Shown piece by piece: positions 6,280 to 9,736 of a stretch of DNA of 9,736 bases (positions are counted from its first letter, which is position 1; each line of letters begins with the position of its first letter). The notes below the pieces were generated by a model, which was not told the DNA's origin, ran no database searches, and worked only from the letters and a program-made list of their open reading frames with translations. The DNA is from JAGTVG01 sp964389805 (GTDB lineage Bacteria; Bacteroidota; Bacteroidia; Cytophagales; Cyclobacteriaceae). A program made the position numbers and the translations under genes. The DNA is taken from contig CAYMFU010000201.1 in the NCBI GenBank assembly GCA_964389805.1, forward strand, positions 1-9,736, written 5' to 3'.

Positions 6280-8121
6280 ATGAGTAAGACTGTTGAACAC
6301 CTGGATGAAGTAACAGTTCGTTTTGCCGGGGATTCAGGAGATGGTATGCAGTTAATTGGCACACAGTTTTCTGATACTTCTGGTTTTGCCGGGAACGAAG
6401 TAAATACCTTCCCGGATTATCCTTCTGAGATAAGGGCACCTGAGGGTACCTTATATGGGGTAAGCGCATTTCAGGTTCATTTTGGCACGAAGAACATTAA
6501 AACCACCGGGGATTTTATTGATGTAATGGTGGCGATGAACGCCTCTTCGTTGAAAGTGAATCTTCCCAATTTAAGGGAACACGGTATTATTATTGTAAAT
6601 ACAGGAGGTTTTGATGAGAAAAACCTAAAACTGGCTGCCTTCAGTTCCAACCCTTTGGAAAATGGAAGTCTCGAGAAATATCAGGTTTTTGCCATCGATA
6701 TGTTTGATGAGATCAAGAAAGAATTAGATGGCCTCAACCTGAATCCCAAGCTGATAAAGAGAACAAAAAATATTTTTGCTCTTGGAATAGTATACTGGAT
6801 GTTCGACAGACCTATTGAGCCAAGTGTTGCCTGGATCAATAAAAAATTTAAAGGCAAGGACGAAGTAGTATTAGCCAATGTTAGGGTGTTGAAAGCCGGA
6901 TGGAATTTTGCCCAGAAGAATCCTGCATTTAAAAAGCAATATCAGATAAAAAGAGCTTCACTTGAGCCAGGCAAGTATCGAAATATCACTGGAAATCAGG
7001 CCGTTGCTTTAGGACTGGTTGTCGCGTCAAGGAAAGCAAATATTCCACTGTTTTTAGGATCTTATCCCATTACTCCTGCTTCGGAGATCCTCCATGCTAT
7101 ATCTGGCTATAAGAAATATGGAGTAAAGCATCTTCAGGCTGAGGACGAGATTGCTGGAATTACAAGTGCCATTGGAGCTGCTTTTGGTGGATATCTAGCA
7201 GCAACAACCACTAGTGGCCCTGGGTTGTCGCTTAAAACTGAGGCGATTGGCCTTGCCATCATAACAGAACTTCCACTTGTGATCGTCAACGTTCAGCGGG
7301 CAGGCCCCAGTACAGGTTTACCCACTAAGCCGGAGCAGAGTGATTTACTGCAGGCTATGTATGGCCGGCATGGCGAAGCACCAATGCCAGTATTAGCGGC
7401 AGCGAGTGCGTCTGATTGTTTCGGAATGACGGTTGAGGCAACAAGAATAGCATTAAAATATATGACCCCGGTAATCTTATTAACTGATGGTTATATTGGT
7501 CAGGCCACCGAACCCTGGAAGATACCAGGAATGGAAGAGTTACCAGATCTGACTCCTGAATTTGCCAAAGATCCGGATACCTTTGAGCCATATAAACGCG
7601 ATCCTGAAACTTTAAGCAGGCCATGGGCCATTCCTGGTGTTCAGGGATTGGAACACAGAATTGGAGGTCTTGAGAAGAAAGACGTTACCGGATCTGTCAG
7701 CCATGATCCTATGAACCATCAGAAAATGGTAGAATTGAGAAAACAAAAAGTTGAAGGAATCGTCAATGATATACCGGAACTTGAAGTGGCAGGTGAAAAA
7801 GAAGGTGATTTGCTCGTTCTCAGTTGGGGAAGCACCTATGGGGCAGCTAAAACAGCCTATGACAAACTCCGAGATGAAGGCCATAAGCTGTCATTTGTCC
7901 ATTTGAAATATATTCATCCTTTCCCTAAGAACCTCGGCGAGATATTGTTTAGTTTTAAACGTATATTGATACCAGAAATGAATACGGGTCAATTGAAAAC
8001 AATTATTCAATCGACATTTTTAGTTCCGGTTATTGGTATGAACAAAGTACAGGGCCAACCATTCAAGGCAATTGAGATTGAAGAAACAATTCTTGAACTA
8101 TTAAACAAAAAGGAGAGCTAA
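6280..8121 (+). CDS. korA: 2-oxoacid (likely 2-oxoglutarate):ferredoxin oxidoreductase, fused gamma-alpha subunit
   Basis: This is the larger subunit of a two-subunit, CoA-acylating 2-oxoacid:ferredoxin oxidoreductase (2-oxoglutarate + CoA to succinyl-CoA + CO2, reversible). The 613 residues match the fused gamma-alpha layout. The gamma domain (about 1-200) has AGDSGDGM (16-23) and PDYPSEIRAPEG (45-56). The alpha pyrimidine domain has SYPITPASE (261-269), the acidic QAEDEIAG (286-293, E288 aligning with the catalytic Glu of NifJ), TTSGPG and the QRAGPSTGLPTKPEQSD signature. A transketolase-C-like domain (about 505-610) starts near LLVLSWGS. There are no iron-sulfur cysteine clusters, as expected for this subunit. 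It has no Shine-Dalgarno and follows a terminator, so it probably has its own promoter. Three bases separate it from korB. 2-oxoglutarate specificity is inferred from the architecture; pyruvate or broad 2-oxoacid use cannot be excluded. Confidence 0.9.
   Translation: MSKTVEHLDEVTVRFAGDSGDGMQLIGTQFSDTSGFAGNEVNTFPDYPSEIRAPEGTLYGVSAFQVHFGTKNIKTTGDFIDVMVAMNASSLKVNLPNLREHGIIIVNTGGFDEKNLKLAAFSSNPLENGSLEKYQVFAIDMFDEIKKELDGLNLNPKLIKRTKNIFALGIVYWMFDRPIEPSVAWINKKFKGKDEVVLANVRVLKAGWNFAQKNPAFKKQYQIKRASLEPGKYRNITGNQAVALGLVVASRKANIPLFLGSYPITPASEILHAISGYKKYGVKHLQAEDEIAGITSAIGAAFGGYLAATTTSGPGLSLKTEAIGLAIITELPLVIVNVQRAGPSTGLPTKPEQSDLLQAMYGRHGEAPMPVLAAASASDCFGMTVEATRIALKYMTPVILLTDGYIGQATEPWKIPGMEELPDLTPEFAKDPDTFEPYKRDPETLSRPWAIPGVQGLEHRIGGLEKKDVTGSVSHDPMNHQKMVELRKQKVEGIVNDIPELEVAGEKEGDLLVLSWGSTYGAAKTAYDKLRDEGHKLSFVHLKYIHPFPKNLGEILFSFKRILIPEMNTGQLKTIIQSTFLVPVIGMNKVQGQPFKAIEIEETILELLNKKES
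8111..8115 (+). promoter_or_regulatory. Shine-Dalgarno site for korB inside the korA 3' end
   Basis: AGGAG lies 9 nt before the korB ATG (8125) and within the last codons of korA. It is the only well-placed Shine-Dalgarno among the starts in this window. With the 3-nt gap it fits translational coupling of the two subunits. Confidence 0.6.
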
Positions 8122-8124
8122 GCT

Positions 8125-9174
8125 ATGAAAACTATTCTGAATAACATTATTGACAAGCCTCATGTAGGTGAAATTCAATATACTCCAAAAGATTTTAAAC
8201 CCGATGTTGATGTTCGCTGGTGTGCTGGATGTGGTGCTTATGCTGTTCTTTCTCCAGTTCAAAGGATCATGCCTGAGTTAGGAATTCCAAAAGAAAAAAT
8301 AGTTTCAGTTTCAGGTATAGGATGCTCAGGAAGATTTCCTTACTATATGGAAACCTATGGTTTTCATTCTATTCACGGTCGCGCTCTTGCCATAGCATCC
8401 GGGTTGAAGATTTCTCGTCCGGATCTAAGCGTATGGGTTGCTACTGGAGATGGAGATAATATGAGTATCGGGGGGAATCACTTCATACATACCTGCAGAA
8501 GAAATGTCGATTTGAATGTCATGATGTTTAATAATGAGGTGTACAGCTTAACCAAAGGTCAATATTCACCGACATCACATAAAGGTCAGGTTACGAAATC
8601 ATCCCCTTTAGGGGTTCTGGATGATCCGTTTAATCCTACTTCGTTGGCTTTAGGCGCCGGTGCCACATTTGTGGGGAGAGGGCACGATAAGGATAGAAAG
8701 TTACTTCAGTATTTACTTGACAGAGCTGCAAGACATAAAGGAACATCCTTCCTTGAAATTTATACGAATTGCCGGATCTTTAACGATGGGGCATTTGAGG
8801 AGTTTACGAGTAAAGATACCAGGGAAGAAACAACCATATGGCTGGAAGATGGTAAGCCTTTGATATTTGGAAAAAACAGGGACAAGGGGATCATTTTAGA
8901 TGGATATTCTCCAAAAGTTGTTTCTCTCGATAATGGATCTTATTCTGTGGATGATTTACTGGTACATAATGAAAAAGATTCAACTTTAGCGTTGATACTT
9001 TCCGATATGTCATTCAACCCGGAACTTCCCCGGCCAATGGGTATTTTTCAGAGCCTAGAAAAATCTTCCTATGATGAGCGGGTTGAGGACCAGATTAAAT
9101 ATGAAATTGAGACTAAGGGAGAAGGGAACCTGGAAGAACTGTTATTGGGAGAATCATTCTGGGAAATTAAATAG
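8125..9174 (+). CDS. korB: 2-oxoacid (likely 2-oxoglutarate):ferredoxin oxidoreductase, beta subunit
   Basis: This is the catalytic partner of the preceding subunit; it binds TPP diphosphate and one [4Fe-4S] cluster. The 349 residues contain WCAGCG (C33, C36), GIGCSGR (C67) and YTNCRIF (C216), which fit the four cluster ligands of this family. The TPP/Mg motif begins GDGDN (108-112) and ends at the NNEVYSLTKGQ stretch near 138. DGAFEEFT near 220 is typical of KorB. The region after about 225 is the usual C-terminal beta extension seen in two-subunit enzymes. No ferredoxin domain is present, so electrons must go to a separate ferredoxin, which is not encoded here. It follows korA by 3 nt with a good AGGAG, so the two are coexpressed, and it is closed by a terminator. 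Substrate choice carries the same uncertainty as korA. Confidence 0.92.
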   Translation: MKTILNNIIDKPHVGEIQYTPKDFKPDVDVRWCAGCGAYAVLSPVQRIMPELGIPKEKIVSVSGIGCSGRFPYYMETYGFHSIHGRALAIASGLKISRPDLSVWVATGDGDNMSIGGNHFIHTCRRNVDLNVMMFNNEVYSLTKGQYSPTSHKGQVTKSSPLGVLDDPFNPTSLALGAGATFVGRGHDKDRKLLQYLLDRAARHKGTSFLEIYTNCRIFNDGAFEEFTSKDTREETTIWLEDGKPLIFGKNRDKGIILDGYSPKVVSLDNGSYSVDDLLVHNEKDSTLALILSDMSFNPELPRPMGIFQSLEKSSYDERVEDQIKYEIETKGEGNLEELLLGESFWEIK

Positions 9175-9194
9175 ATCTTATACGGATATAAAGA

Positions 9195-9222
9195 GACACT
9201 GGCCAATCACCAGTGTTTTTTT
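9195..9222 (+). terminator. Intrinsic terminator of the korAB unit
   Basis: ACACTGG (9196-9202) pairs with CCAGTGT (9210-9216) around a 7-nt loop and runs into a T7 tract (9216-9222); G9195 and bases upstream can extend the stem with wobble and A-U pairs. A second pair of arms, CTTATAC (9177-9183) and GTATAAG (9223-9229), encloses it. Confidence 0.85.
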
Positions 9223-9274
9223 GTATAAGGTTGATTTGACAGGCAATTTATTGTGTCGTCCAAGGTTTTAATAT

Positions 9275-9736
9275 ATGAAGTATATAAGCTTATTTCTTAT
9301 GATATCTATTCAATCCATGGCCCAGAATTTCGATTGGCAAGGTCACCGCGGATGCCGTGGTATCATGCCAGAGAATTCACTCCAGGCATTTGAAAAAGCC
9401 CTGGAATTAGGTGTGAAAACTCTGGAAATGGATGTAGTGATAAGTAAAGATGGCGAAGTTGTCGTTTCACACGATCCATGGATCTCCCCGGAATTCTGCA
9501 CCGGACCTGAAGGAAAATCACTCTCTGAGGATGTGAATAACTTGCCCAATATTTATCAACTTACGTATGAAGAGATATTGAATTATGATTGTGGGTCCAA
9601 AGGAAATTCAAATTTCCCGGAACAAAAAAGAATGGAGGTTTTCAAACCACGGTTGATCGATGTATTTAAAATGGCCGAGAAATATTGTAAGGACCATCGA
9701 CGAAATGAGATTTATTATAATATTGAGATAAAATCG
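9275..9736 (+). CDS. Secreted glycerophosphodiester phosphodiesterase, 3' end outside window
   Basis: This enzyme hydrolyses glycerophosphodiesters (deacylated phospholipids) to glycerol-3-phosphate and an alcohol. The 154 visible residues begin with a short signal peptide, MKYISLFLMISIQSMA, with likely cleavage before Q17, so the enzyme is expected in the periplasm. The GDPD core follows: GHRG (23-26, catalytic H24), PENSLQAF (32-39), ExD metal ligands E51 and D53 in LEMDV, KDGEVVVSHDP (58-68, catalytic H66), and near the edge NIEIK (149-153) with E151 as the likely third metal ligand. The frame is open to the last base, so roughly the last third or more is missing. The start is the only ATG that gives a complete signal peptide. 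It lies 52 nt beyond the korAB terminator and is probably expressed separately; no clear promoter is visible. Metabolically it is unrelated to the oxidoreductase genes. Confidence 0.93.
   Translation, partial: MKYISLFLMISIQSMAQNFDWQGHRGCRGIMPENSLQAFEKALELGVKTLEMDVVISKDGEVVVSHDPWISPEFCTGPEGKSLSEDVNNLPNIYQLTYEEILNYDCGSKGNSNFPEQKRMEVFKPRLIDVFKMAEKYCKDHRRNEIYYNIEIKS

Noticed and set aside
7355..7884. Two - strand open frames (89-90 residues) inside korA
   Set aside because: Both lie opposite conserved korA sequence and their products look like low-complexity shadow translations.
9236..9241. TTGACA upstream of the GDPD gene as a sigma70-type -35
   Set aside because: No -10-like element at 16-19 nt spacing, and this is not the usual promoter form in Bacteroidota.
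9071..9271. 66-residue + strand frame across the korB end and terminator
   Set aside because: It overlaps korB out of frame and reads through the terminator hairpin; no motif is present.

Overview
The window looks like a chromosomal segment from a Bacteroidota bacterium, most likely an environmental or marine lineage. The evidence is AT-rich DNA (about 40% GC by eye), A/T-rich leaders with almost no Shine-Dalgarno sequences, one exact match to the Bacteroidota -7 element TAnnTTTG, and proteins of Bacteroidota flavour: a two-subunit KorAB-type oxidoreductase and a secreted GDPD whose signal peptide ends in a 'MAQ' cleavage site. Rank below phylum cannot be read from this sequence. All recognised genes are on the + strand.

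Layout: (1) 2-691, the C-terminal part of a kinase-fold (APH-like) protein of unknown role, cut by the window edge. (2) 750-1370, riboflavin synthase alpha chain. (3) 1371-1543, an AT-rich gap ending in a perfect 17-nt palindrome that includes the nifJ start codon. (4) 1544-5128, a full-length single-chain pyruvate:ferredoxin oxidoreductase. (5) 5174-6166, a dihydroorotate-dehydrogenase-like flavoprotein that appears to lack the DHOD catalytic residues, followed by a strong intrinsic terminator. (6) 6280-8121 and 8125-9174, a 2-oxoacid (probably 2-oxoglutarate):ferredoxin oxidoreductase made of a fused gamma-alpha subunit and a beta subunit, followed by a second terminator. (7) 9275-9736, the N-terminal 154 residues of a secreted glycerophosphodiester phosphodiesterase that runs off the window.

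The core is a low-potential 2-oxoacid module. NifJ interconverts pyruvate and acetyl-CoA + CO2, and KorAB interconverts 2-oxoglutarate and succinyl-CoA + CO2; both use thiamine diphosphate and pass electrons to or from ferredoxin or flavodoxin. They lie side by side but are probably separate transcription units (nifJ-DHOD-like, then korAB), because a good terminator lies between them. No ferredoxin, citrate-cleaving enzyme or regulator is encoded here, so the physiological direction (oxidative or reductive) cannot be decided.

The region is mostly recognisable metabolism; I see no phage, IS element, CRISPR array, RNA gene or defence locus. The points most worth following are the catalytically degenerate DHOD-like partner of NifJ, the FNR-like palindrome on the nifJ start codon, and the kinase-like protein upstream of ribE.
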